Of a stretch of 64,000 bases of DNA, positions 21,719 to 30,471 are shown piece by piece; position 1 is the first letter of the stretch; each line of letters starts with the position of its first letter. The stretch comes from Hanleya hanleyi (lineage: Eukaryota > Mollusca > Polyplacophora > Lepidopleurida > Hanleyidae). The stretch lies in contig JAVTVY010039390.1 of NCBI GenBank assembly GCA_036873755.1, positions 62,001 through 126,000 of the forward strand, read 5' to 3'. The translations under genes were made by a program, and so were the position numbers. The notes under the pieces are model-generated. The model saw nothing but the letters and a program-made list of their open reading frames with translations. It did not search any database and had not been told where the DNA came from.

Positions 21719-22514
21719 TTAATAGGTGTTCCAGGCCTTGGGTGGTTGTGTCCGGCGTCGTGTTTGTCGCGTTGACTTGCTACGTGTCACGGCTCTGGAG
21801 ATGTGGGGTGTCGTGATCAAGGAGGGTTTTTTAAAGGTCTGAAAAGAAGGTGCCCGTTGTGGTGGTGGTGTTTTGGGGGGTGACTCCGGTTCCCATTCGG
21901 ATTCCCAAGAAGGTAGTGGCTCACTCGGCGATTGCTGGGTTCGCTGCATAAGGCCCAGCGAACTCCTGTGGTACATGCATGTCTTTCAAGTCTTGAGCGA
22001 AGACCTCCCATCCTCGAGGATCCGTGTGCGACCTGCGTTGACGCATCAGGTCATTCACTAAATCCGTCATGTGGGTCCCGGGGACCACCTGATTCTGTAC
22101 CATTAGTTCGCCTTTATCATTCGAAGTCATGTTAGGATTCTGTTTCATCCGTTGTAATACCAGGCCAGCTTGTTTCTTGAACGATGCAGGTACACTCTTC
22201 AGCACTTCGTCTTCCACCCACTGTGGGGCTGTGGGGGGTACCCCTGGTAATGGCGGCTGTTGGAGCGGTGCTGAGGTCGGCGGTGTGTCACGTGGTGGTG
22301 GTGGTGGGGTAGAGAGGGTTTTGTATTGGTCCATGAACGTCATGTACCGTTGAAGCGTCTCATTGTACCGTTATACTTTCTCACTGTCGCTTAACCCCGG
22401 TCTCTGTAAGATCTGTTGCATTTCTCCATCGAGGGTGTTTATGGTCTTCACCGTAGGTGGGACAGGGTAGGGCGATTAGAGGTTTTGAAGGAACCGTGGT
22501 TCGACGAGGACCAT
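21719..22514 (-). pseudogene. Conserved Polinton virion-associated protein, nonsense codons and frameshift
   Basis: Recognised by its place between penton and pX-like genes and by two conserved blocks: 'ASFKKQAGLVLQRMKQNP' and 'GWEVFAQDLKDMHVPQEFAG'. Reading from an ATG at 22512-22514, a TAA occurs at 22476-22478 and another at 22371-22373. The second lies inside the 'SDSEKV...RYNETLQRYM' region typical of this family's N-terminus. Near 21940-21976 the reading frame changes: the conserved block lies in one frame and a Pro/Ser/Arg-rich C-tail ending 'WNTY' in another. Two in-frame stops cannot be homopolymer errors, so the gene is dead. Biochemical role unknown; probably a core or capsid-lining protein. 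Confidence 0.75.
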
Positions 22515-22528
22515 TTTTTTCGTGTGGT

Positions 22529-22879
22529 TCATTGTCGGCCGAAGAGTCCACCCAATACTGGACCCAACACGGAAGTGGCCAACGGTGCTAAGATGGCCCC
22601 GAGAAAGCCGCCTTTCTGTAACACCTTTTTCTTTTGTGTTTGAGGGACCCGCTTGTGGACTAGGGTTCGGAGACCTGTCTTATGCTTGGCCAATTTGGTC
22701 TTCTGAGCCGGAGTCAGTGGTACGTTGCCTTTTAACAGGTTGTACCCGATCTCGCACAGACAGCGCACAAGGTCAGGGTCCGCACCGCGTACAATGGTTC
22801 GGACCAACTCGGGTGGGGCCGGGTTCAACACACGGAGCGTGGGAGCGTGCTTCCGTACTCGCGCAGACATTATGTACAA
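22529..22879 (-). CDS. pX-like basic protein with hydrophobic C-terminus
   Basis: A 116-residue frame. The start is uncertain: the first in-frame ATG is at 22879 and a second Met lies four residues on. The central part is basic ('KRVPQTQKKKVLQKGG') and is followed by a hydrophobic, Gly-rich amphipathic end ('FLGAILAPLATSVLGPVL'). This basic-then-'GGF(L)' hydrophobic layout is characteristic of the small proteins beside the packaging ATPase in adintoviruses, which have been compared to adenovirus pX/mu. DNA condensation or membrane interaction is inference. No damage is visible. Confidence 0.7.
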   Translation of the reverse strand: MYIMSARVRKHAPTLRVLNPAPPELVRTIVRGADPDLVRCLCEIGYNLLKGNVPLTPAQKTKLAKHKTGLRTLVHKRVPQTQKKKVLQKGGFLGAILAPLATSVLGPVLGGLFGRQ

Positions 22880-23027
22880 CTAATGCTAGAACTCACAACT
22901 CTGCTCTTTTTATCTACTTCAGAGAACAGAGACAAAGTCAACCATGCTTTGGTATTCATTCTTTTCATCATCCCCATCATCAAACACACAGACCCCAGCT
23001 GGGGAAGCCACTGTGGGTGTGTTTACA

Positions 23028-23636
23028 TTATTTTTGCATGTATACGTGGTGGGCCTCTCCGGGAAAGATGCCGGTCCGTAGTCGAAGGTGTTCGGGGGTG
23101 GCTTGCTTGAGGTCGAAGAGCATATACCCGTGCTGAGATGTTGTGGCATCTTTGAAGGCTTCCAAAGCAAACGGTGTGCGGCCGGGATACATCTGTCTCG
23201 CCAGGTGCAGCAGTTGAGTGGTATCTCTCGAGTTTTTGAAGACCACCAGGTAGTGGGCATTTAAGCTGATGTTCCGATGTTCTTTGTTTGTACTGAACAG
23301 ATTCTGCACAATGTAGATGATGCTGAGCCGTCGATGGTGGCTGCCTTTGGTAAAGCGTTGGGTGACCCGCGCATCCGTCTCCGCCATGAGATCATCCAGA
23401 ACCACCAGGGTGTCGGGTTCCAAATCGGCCAGGTTGGGTAGGGCTTCCACGAACGTGATGTGGGGCATTGCTGCATAAATTTCCTGCCATTCTCCGTAAC
23501 ACCACACGACTCGGGCAATGGGTGGGGTGATCATGCTGTCGGCGTGTTGAAGGAGCTTCCGGACGAAGTGCGTTTTGCCGGAGCCCGTCGGTCCTGCGAT
23601 GACGCAAGAGAAGGGATGCTGCCACCGAGGGTCCAT
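23028..23636 (-). CDS. Genome-packaging ATPase (A32/FtsK-HerA type), intact
   Basis: A 202-residue frame from ATG at 23636. It shows a Walker A 'GPTGSGKT' at residues 15-22 and a Walker B 'LVVLDDLM' at 77-84, then a sensor-like 'IIYIVQNLF' and 'NAHYLVVFKN'. This is the DNA-packaging ATPase shared by Polintons, adenovirus-like elements and nucleocytoplasmic large DNA viruses (poxvirus A32 group). Its start overlaps the 3' part of the membrane-protein frame by about 106 bp. All motor motifs are intact, unlike the neighbouring integrase and capsid genes. Confidence 0.9.
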   Translation of the reverse strand: MDPRWQHPFSCVIAGPTGSGKTHFVRKLLQHADSMITPPIARVVWCYGEWQEIYAAMPHITFVEALPNLADLEPDTLVVLDDLMAETDARVTQRFTKGSHHRRLSIIYIVQNLFSTNKEHRNISLNAHYLVVFKNSRDTTQLLHLARQMYPGRTPFALEAFKDATTSQHGYMLFDLKQATPEHLRLRTGIFPGEAHHVYMQK

Positions 23637-24100
23637 GGCTCGGGGTGTATCCGCTGTCGTGGTAATCCGCTCTTGTAAATTTGGTACGAGTGAACTGGAG
23701 TGGTAGGTACAACGCCGGTCGTCGTTGTCTGTTCACTGCGAGTGATGATGGTGGTGGGTACAACGTCGGTCGTCGTTGTCTGTTCACTGTGAGGGATGAA
23801 ATCCGGCGGGTCTTCAGACGTAGTGGGTGTACTTGGTGTAGGTGTGGAGCTTGGTGTGGCTTGTACACGGGGTGTGGTGGTGACTGGGCTCGATACGGGG
23901 TTGACTGCTGCTATCTGCAGACCGGTTTCACTGATGGCTGGTTTTCGCAGTTGGTTTAGTAGCGCGCTGACATAGGCTACGTCGTAAAACACACCTCCGT
24001 ACAACACACTCAGCAGGGTTAGCAATATCACCACAAAGCCCACTTGCGCTTTGCGCATTTTGGGAGACGCTGTGTTCAGAGTCAGATGCTGTCTGTCCAT
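23531..24100 (-). CDS. Single-pass membrane protein with Thr/Pro-rich repeats
   Basis: From Met at 24100 the frame gives a short N-terminus, one transmembrane helix ('VGFVVILLTLLSVLYGGVFY'), then a long Thr/Ser/Pro-rich stretch with an internal duplication ('SEQTTTTDVVPTT' and 'SEQTTTTGVVPTT'), mucin-like and suitable for O-glycosylation. The C-terminal ~35 codons overlap the ATPase start in another frame, so the true end may be earlier if a frameshift is present. Membrane proteins are often found next to the ATPase in Polintons, but no specific function can be named. Confidence 0.6.
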   Translation of the reverse strand: MDRQHLTLNTASPKMRKAQVGFVVILLTLLSVLYGGVFYDVAYVSALLNQLRKPAISETGLQIAAVNPVSSPVTTTPRVQATPSSTPTPSTPTTSEDPPDFIPHSEQTTTTDVVPTTIITRSEQTTTTGVVPTTPVHSYQIYKSGLPRQRIHPEPWTLGGSIPSLASSQDRRAPAKRTSSGSSFNTPTA

Positions 24101-24150
24101 AGCACTGTGGTCGGACGTGGAATGAAGGATGACGGCAGTGGTGTCTGGCT

Positions 24151-25218
24151 TTATAGTCGTTTCACCTGGTTGGCAGCGACCCAGGAATTGAAGGAACTGG
24201 GCCAGCCTTGCCATTTCACGAAATGAAACAGTTTGCCACGTCGACGTTCCGTTTTCAAAATCTGCTCCACCGTGTAGTAGTCTTGCTGTGTTTTTACGAC
24301 AGGCTGTAATTCCGTCTCGTAAAACGTCCCTAGCAACGGTTCCCCTTGAAGATCTTCCAGTTCATAGACTCGCTGCTGTCGGGGTAGGCGCCGTTTAATC
24401 AGGAAGTGCTCATCGCTCCAGTTGGGCAAGTAACTTTTCTCAAATTGACCTTTGACTTTACTGATCCGTACAGGGTCCCCGACCTTGTACACCGCCTTCG
24501 GCGTTCGCTGCGATTGCCTGGGGTACAAGACACGCCGGACTTGGGCTTCATTGCGTTGGGTCACGGTAATGGGGGCTCTCTCTATACTCCGATGATAGGC
24601 TCGATTGTAACCACTCACAAGTTTCGGGAGAACATCGATGTACCGCCTTGTATTCTTATAGGTGAAATATTTATACATGCGGCCTTTGAATGTCCTGTTG
24701 AACCTTTCCACCACGGAAGCCTTGGTCTCGTTGTACGTATGGAAGAAAACACCTTCTGGGCTTTCAGAAACTGTTGGAACGGTCTGTTGAGGAATTCCGT
24801 GCCTTCGTCGGTTTGCAAATACAAAGGGTTGCGCCCGGTCTTGAAGATGTCCTTGAACGCCGCTATGAGATTCGCCCCCGTTTTCGTCCGGGTGGATACC
24901 ACCCACGCATACTTGGATAGGATATCGATGCACGTCAAGATATACCGATTCCCATCGTTATGTTTGGCAAAGGCGCTCATATCGACCAAATCCGCTTGCC
25001 ACTGGGCATCTATTCCTCCCACGATGACCCGGTTCCGTAGAAAAGGGCGACGGACAGATCGAGGTATAGGTGTCTTGTTTTCTTAACCAATCTCGGACTT
25101 GGGCACGTTGTATCCTCTGGGGTTTGGCCGCTCGATAGAGAGCCGACAATGCACTATAGGCCGCCGGACTGTCGGGACTGTAGTATAAGTTATCCAACAC
25201 CTTCTCCCAGCTCTTCAT
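24151..25218 (-). pseudogene. Polinton retroviral-type integrase with C-terminal chromodomain, two frameshifts
   Basis: The start at 25218 gives 'MKSWEKVLDNLYYSP' and a 'QRAQVRDWLRKQDTYT' segment typical of Polinton integrase N-termini. The frame then changes between about 25070 and 25020. The catalytic core carries its first Asp in 'QADLVDMSAF', its second in 'LQTDEGTEFLN', and after a second frame change near 24745 its Glu in 'ASVVERFNRTFK', so D,D,E are all present but in different frames. The last ~45 residues ('YYTVEQILKTERRRGKLF', 'FVKWQGW', 'SSFNSWV') form a chromodomain, as known from other Polintons, where it may steer insertion to marked chromatin. The gene cannot make one polypeptide as written. 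Confidence 0.88.
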
Positions 25219-25252
25219 GGTGACAAATAATGATGGATCCTGGCTCTATCGT

Positions 25253-25711
25253 TTATTTATAACGGGTATATCTTGGGCCGGAGTTTCTTTCTGATTTTCT
25301 TCGTTGGCTTCCAGTGTCCATGGTAAATGACCAGTCCAACTCGTCTGATGACCGCTTGATAAGCACCTGATCCACATCTACCACGGCATCTACCAATGCA
25401 GACCATAGATCAGGGTGAAGGGTGAAATGCAATGCACCCCCATCTAGCCGAGACAATTGAGCAACGAAAGGGCCGCGCCGGATGTACACATCGTGACACA
25501 AGTGGATGAGATCGCCGTCCAGTTCAGCAGACAACATCCGTTTGAATTTGGTCCAGCCCTCTCGGGACAGAATGTGGGCCGGGTACGATTGTGTAGGGTC
25601 CGCATCGCAGATGTCTCCCGCCTCCTCCATGATATCGACCTTATCCGCATACACGTGCAGGAAAACCTCGGGGGTCAAGCTGAGATACGCCAGTATTATA
25701 TGCTCCGTCAT
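25253..25711 (-). CDS. Polinton accessory protein, paralogue 1 (PC4-like pattern)
   Basis: A 152-residue intact frame starting at 25711, 34 bp upstream of the integrase. It shares 'GWTKFKRxLSxELDGxLIH', 'YxxRGPF' and 'FTLxPDLWxA' with the ORF at 25862-26284, so the two are tandem duplicates. The arrangement of a short strand-rich region ending in 'F-T-L-x-P-D-L-W-x-A' and then a helix with 'VDQVL' resembles the C-terminal single-stranded-DNA-binding domain of transcription coactivator PC4 ('ISL...W..L...ID'). That comparison is by eye only. The C-terminus is basic. No known function can be assigned. Confidence 0.6.
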   Translation of the reverse strand: MTEHIILAYLSLTPEVFLHVYADKVDIMEEAGDICDADPTQSYPAHILSREGWTKFKRMLSAELDGDLIHLCHDVYIRRGPFVAQLSRLDGGALHFTLHPDLWSALVDAVVDVDQVLIKRSSDELDWSFTMDTGSQRRKSERNSGPRYTRYK

Positions 25712-25754
25712 GGTCAGTACGTGAATGGTACCAGATTTGACTGTCTCTCGTATT

Positions 25755-25822
25755 TATGTTTATGTATACTTTTGTCTTTTTGAATTTGGTGCTAATACTG
25801 TTATATGCATTATGGACGCGGA
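25755..25822 (+). repeat. Short fragment of the RT-element 3' tail
   Basis: Matches two pieces of the 3' tail seen in full at 26628-27033 ('TTTGTCTTTTTGAATTTGG' and 'ATTATGGACGCGGAT') with an internal deletion. It sits just upstream of paralogue 1. Confidence 0.7.
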
Positions 25823-25861
25823 TCAATGGAGACGATCGGGTGTATTTATAGGGAGAACAGA

Positions 25862-26284
25862 TCAAAGGATGGTGGTCATGTCACTGGGCTGACTGAGTCT
25901 AGCCGGGTAATCAATGGCATCGTCGTCTGGTTCAGGGCTAGACAGTTGTTCATTGGGTTCTGCCGCCGCTTCTCTCAGGGCACGAGCCCACTCCAACTCG
26001 TCTGATGACCGCTCGTCCGGTGTAAACAGTTGGTCCACGATAGGCACCACTTTCTCGAAGGCTGTCCACAGATCGGGGTCTAGGGTGAAGCCTCGCGTAG
26101 GGTCATGGTAGCGGCCCAGGCGTGGGAAGAAGGGTCCACGGTGTACGTAGATGGCATTCTCTATGTGGATGAGGTGTCCGTCGAGCTCGCCACTCAACAC
26201 CCGTTTAAATTTGGTCCAACCGTCACGGTGTAGCGTAACCGTATTCGATACGGTCTCAGCGGGCGACCAGCAAACATCAGGCAC
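25862..26284 (-). pseudogene. Polinton accessory protein, paralogue 2, 5' end lost
   Basis: A 140-residue frame homologous to paralogue 1 from 'RDGWTKFKRVLSGELDG' onward. The acidic C-terminus differs ('PEPDDDAIDYP'). About 30 N-terminal residues present in paralogue 1 have no counterpart: upstream of 26285 the sequence switches abruptly to an RT-element 3' end in the opposite orientation. The first codons of the present frame may be the remaining middle of the original gene, so it is scored as a truncated copy. Confidence 0.6.
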
Positions 26285-27033
26285 ATCTTATTTAGATCTC
26301 TACCTCTATAAAAATGAAGCGGGCATTCTCTCTCGACGACTTTATGACAAAAGAGATGATTACAATTTCGACATCGTAAACTATCCCTTTCTGGATAGTA
26401 ATATTCCAGTGGGACCTGCATATGGCGTATACATATCTCGCTTAGTAGCATTTGCTAGATCCTGTGTTAAATGTGATGATGTTAATCAACGTCACAAAAC
26501 ACTGTTGCAGAAACTTATAAAACAGGGCTATTCCACCAAGCGCCTCCACTCAAAGTTTACAAAATTTTGCGATACATATCGCATGCTGATAGCAAAATAC
26601 GAACGTAGCGTGCAAGATCTATGGGGCTACGTTTCGTAACATGTGTCTAATTCTGCTTAACCCGGGGCTAGGGGCCGTATGGGCCCATGTACTTCAAGAT
26701 CCTCATGGTACTCATGAACAGTCACAATCAAAGCGTGACTGAGGTACATCATTTTTAGATGACGACTCTATAACGAATATTATGGATTAAGAATACTGAT
26801 CAGCGATACGGATTTGATATTTTGGAACATCATGATGTCTTGCCGGCATCATTGAAAACTGTTGAGCGCTTCTCTCTTGCAGGAAACAAGCCTATGTTTA
26901 TGTATACTTTTGTCTTTTTGAATTTGGTGCTAATACTGTTATATGGAAATGGAATAGGTCTTTGGATTATGGACGCGGATATTCTCTAATGGACGACGGC
27001 TGGATTATGAATGACGGACTAGACGCTTGTAAT
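26285..27033 (+). mobile_element. RT-element 3' end inserted in the Polinton (truncated copy 2)
   Basis: 26285-26639 keeps an open frame with 'YDKRDDYNFDIVNYPFL', 'SNIPVGPAYGVYISRL' and a final '...LWGYVS' stop. This tail is characteristic of a family of reverse-transcriptase ORFs common in aquatic invertebrates. The catalytic RT core is missing. 26640-27033 is the non-coding tail shared with 9835-10233 and 39338-39712, ending at the same 'GACGCTTGTAAT'. It is antisense to the Polinton genes and removed the start of paralogue 2. Confidence 0.8.
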
Positions 27034-27186
27034 TCCACGAGGGTGACTATCTTCATAGACGTGTACCCCCACCCGTGGTGTAAGGGGAAGGATGGCTCGT
27101 AGGACTGGTGACATGCTTGATCCAATGACGATCGGTGAATGACACACACTGTGTCTGACCCTCGTATTTATGGTGAGGTCCCACTG

Positions 27187-27465
27187 TCAATACCACAGCG
27201 CCAGGGTCAATAGGGCACAGACTATTGTGATGCCAACCAGCCGTCGCTGGTTCAGGCGTGAGCGCTCGTGGTCCAAAGCCCGAGCATCAAGGATGGCTGT
27301 CATAGTCCAGTAGTGATGAGTGATGGCACACCTCTCCATCGAGTGCACTCTGTCGAGGACCGCTTCTGTGAACTCGTTCAGGATCTGGCGTCGACCCTCG
27401 TTGTCGTCGCCATCTGCAAACATGGACCGGACCACTGCTCGGTAACCCGTGAGTGAATTAACCAC
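27187..27465 (-). CDS. Putative small tail-anchored protein of the Polinton
   Basis: About 90 codons, ending in one hydrophobic helix at the extreme C-terminus ('LVGITIVCALLTLALWY') preceded by a charged helix-forming stretch ('RRQILNEFTEAVLDRV'). There is no in-frame ATG: the frame is open back to a stop at 27562-27564, and only a GTG at 27465 begins it. The start may be lost, spliced or hidden by a frameshift. It is the first frame inward of the right TIR. No family recognised. Confidence 0.4.
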   Translation of the reverse strand: MVNSLTGYRAVVRSMFADGDDNEGRRQILNEFTEAVLDRVHSMERCAITHHYWTMTAILDARALDHERSRLNQRRLVGITIVCALLTLALWY

Positions 27466-27776
27466 GGTGGCACGCTGTAAAATGCAAGTCGCATAGGGCT
27501 GGATCTCCGTCTTGCCTCTGCAACTGTAGAAATGAAGGTGTGGGATCCAGAGGGACGTATTTTATAGACGTATAAGGTCAATAAGGTTAGAAATGCGCTT
27601 TTTTCTACTACGCCCTGTGACGGCCCTTCGTGAAAGTCCGTGATTGTTCGGTGGTGTAATGTTATTTTGTATAGCATTTCATTTAACATGAGATTTCACT
27701 AGTCAAATCTTAAGCATAAAATGAGGACAAATAAGCCAATAATTGAAGCGCGCGCGCACGCGTGCGGCATCAGATC

Positions 27777-29872
27777 ACCCGCGCTCGCGCGCGCTGCGGC
27801 CGGGCCGGGCCGGGCCGGGCCGGGCCGGGAAAGTTGGAGGTAGTGTTTGAGCATTCTGAAAAACCGGAAGTGACAGCACACACTTGCGCAGACCCACCAA
27901 ACCACGTGAACGCCATTGTGGGAAAAAACCCCAGTACATGACACGGAGAGATACAGACAAGTCTAGACATGTCCAAAGGTCACGCCCCATTCACCCAAAC
28001 CGGAAGTGACGTCACACACTTGCGCAGACCCACCAAACCACGTGAATGTTAGTCCAGGTGGATGCTCCCTCACCTAGGCTTCACATGGATACCTCACTCG
28101 ACCCTTCGTGGCCCACCTAGACCCCAACACGTCTATTTCCATACCCTTTGGCTACCGTGCATGCGCAGAATGACCCTATTTCTACCTCACATCCACGCCA
28201 TCAGATGCTCCATTACATAGGCTTCACATTGATGCCTCACACGACCCATTCGAACCGTGAATAGCCCATCTCTAACCCAAACACACCCACACACCCCCCC
28301 AAAAATGCCTGCTTTCTATACTACGGCCAGGCGGCGCATGCGCAGAATATTGACAACGTACGAACCATTAGTGTAGTCAAGTGCTCCTGCATGAGGGCTT
28401 CACATTGACACCTCACTCGACCCCATCGGACCATTAGTGGCCCACCTAGATCCCAAAACGTCCACCCCGTATGGACCTATACACCCATAGCCATGCAGTA
28501 TAGGCCTATGGGCCTACCCAGGCCTCGGTGACTTTTTTCAAAAATTTCACCGTTTTGTGCCGGGCAACTTCCTATCATGTTTGTCTTGACGAGACTAAGA
28601 AAACGAGACCCCACAACCTATACCGCAAATGTCGAGAAGTAGGTTTCCCAGTGGGACGAACATTGGTCCTATACCCCTAGTATGTGATTTTTTGGGTCTC
28701 CCTGAACTTTTTCCAAAAATTTCAACGATTCGCTCCGCGACACTTCCTATCATGTTTGTCTTGACGAGACTAAGAAAACGAGACCCCACAACCTATACCG
28801 CAAATGTCGAGAAGTAGGTTTCCCAGGATGGTCCTATATCCCCCATACCCCATATAGGCATTTTCCCGTAATTTAGGATAAAGTCCGTGTTCCGTATTTT
28901 TTCAGGAAAAATTTTACATACACCCACCCTGGAACTAGGGGGAGATAACTCTATTGATAGGCAAGCCCCGTTAGGCCCGGCGACCTATATACCCCCCATA
29001 CCCCATATAGGCATTTTTCCGGATTTTTCGCTAAAGTCCGTGTTCCGCTTTTTTTTTCAGGAAAATTTTTACATGCACCCACCCATGACTGGATGCCCCT
29101 TCACATAGGCTACCTCATACAACTTCATCGGCCCATTAGGGGCTCCCCTAGCTCCCAAAACGTCTATTTCTATACCCTTTTCTCACAATTCCCTGTCTGC
29201 GCATGCGCAGAATGGTGACAACGCTCGAGCCACTAGTCCAGTCAGATGCCCCTTCATGAATGCTTCACATTGATACCTCATATGACCTCATTGGACCATT
29301 AGGGACTCCCCTAGCTCCAAAACGTCTATTTTCATACACTTTGGCCACCGAGCATGCGCAGAATGCCGATATTTCAACCCCGCACCCAGCCAATCAGATT
29401 CCCCTTCACGAATGCTTCACATTGATAGCTCATATGACCCCATTGGACCATTAGGGACTCCCCTAACTCCAAAACGTCTATTTTCATACCCTTTGGCCAC
29501 CGCGCATGCGCGGAATGCCGATATTTCAACACCGCGCCCAGCCCATCAGATGCGCCTTCACAAATGCTTCAGATTGATACCTCATACGACCCAATCGGGC
29601 CATGCAGCGTATTTGATGTCTGGGGACTACTTTTTCCCAGCGGAAGCTTTTTATCGCGACCGCATCACCGCCAGACCGCATCACCGTGGAGGAATTCGAG
29701 ATCAAAAGTCATGTGACCTTGCCTTCTCAGCCGAGGTCAAAATACTCGCTTCTGATTGGCTGTCAAAGGAATAATTGGAACTCTTCTGTGTTCGGAGGTA
29801 GCTTTTTTCCTCAATATGCAAATTTCTGAGGTCAAAGGTCAAGTTGGCTCCATTTACGCTTACACTACTACT
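27777..29872 (-). repeat. Polinton right terminal inverted repeat (2,096 bp)
   Basis: Inverse complement of 17224-19103 but about 215 bp longer. A ~150-bp subunit containing 'CTCATATGACC' and 'AAAACGTCTATTTTCATAC' is present once more (around 29280-29490). The inner end carries five GGGCC units (27799-27826) where the left copy has a CG run. Confidence 0.92.
29198..29512. promoter_or_regulatory. NRF1-type palindromes in right TIR
   Basis: TGCGCATGCGCA at 29198-29209 and CGCGCATGCGCG at 29501-29512, matching the left-TIR sites. Decayed versions lie near 28155 and 28335. Confidence 0.4.
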
Positions 29873-29878
29873 TACAAC
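29873..29878. other. Right 6-bp target-site duplication (TACAAC)
   Basis: Perfect copy of 17218-17223, directly after the element's CT end. Confidence 0.9.
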
Positions 29879-29908
29879 ATTACCTACATCAGCTTCCATA
29901 CTAATATC

Positions 29909-30213
29909 CAATCTCAGTAAACTCAGATAAAATATCACGGAATATTATATCTGAATTCAGCCCTATATAAATCCCGTGCGAATTTGAAAACACTTTTGTT
30001 AGCCAATCAGGTGGATAGCTTGTTGAAACTATTTCAAAATCACGCCTACAGTAATTACACACGGTAGCACTTGGCCTATTAAATAAACATTATCCTGAAA
30101 CAGTTTGCAAATATGGCATCATTTCCAGACAGGGTGTGTGGAAAACCGTAAAGATCAAAGAGTTTACTCCCGCTCAAAAGATTGTGTCGTGCGAAGATGT
30201 TAATCTCCGTGAA
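29909..30213 (-). repeat. Dispersed ~450-bp repeat, copy 3 (inverted)
   Basis: Inverse of 2885-3348, beginning with the complement of 'GTTTACTGAGATTG'. It lies 31 bp beyond the Polinton target duplication. Confidence 0.75.
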
Positions 30214-30339
30214 TAATCACTATAATGGCACAAAATCCACGTGTGAGAATCGAACATACAACCGCCTACAGTAAATGGAATCGTTCTAAACATCTTAGCC
30301 ATTTTCTATAATCATATACTTGATACTCTTTACTTCCAG

Positions 30340-30471
30340 CATTGGACGTTGACAAGAGAGGCCCAAATACGTCGGGATGAAGGATGCCTCACCTCGAACC
30401 CGGAAGGTAACACGGTTGTCATCGGCCATTGTAGAGATCTTAACGGTACCAGCACATGGACTTATAATCAG
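30340..30471 (+). CDS. GALNT: Polypeptide GalNAc-transferase, exon F (lectin beta repeat)
   Basis: Encodes 'HWTLTREAQIRRDEGCLT', 'NTVVIGHCRDLNGT' and 'STWTYNQ', the beta repeat of the ricin-type domain ('...I....CLD....V.L..C....Q.W.Y'). Acceptor TTACTTCCAG|CAT and donor CAG|GTACAG are both phase 0; 44 codons. 'CLD' reads 'CLT' and the 'QxW' position reads 'STW'. It follows the 16-kb Polinton-bearing intron and keeps the frame with exon E, so the gene structure survived the insertion. Confidence 0.85.

Larger units (their letters stand above)
17224..29872 (-). mobile_element. Polinton/Maverick (adintovirus-like) element, 12,649 bp, in GALNT intron 5
   Basis: Both ends are precise: 5' AGTAGTAGTGTAAGCG and its inverse complement at the far end, AG...CT termini and a perfect 6-bp target duplication, the published hallmarks of Polintons. 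Terminal inverted repeats are 1.9-2.1 kb. Genes run right to left: small membrane protein, two paralogues, integrase, membrane protein, packaging ATPase, pX-like, virion-associated protein, penton, pVI-like and major capsid protein. No family-B DNA polymerase (about 3 kb) or adenain protease can be found in any frame, and the total length is below the usual 15-20 kb. Nonsense codons and frameshifts in at least four genes show it is decaying. It is antisense to GALNT and replaces no exon. Confidence 0.93.

Noticed and set aside
26151..26283. N-terminal part of the plus-strand frame that runs into the RT tail
   Set aside because: This part is antisense to paralogue 2; recognisable RT-family sequence only begins near 26285.
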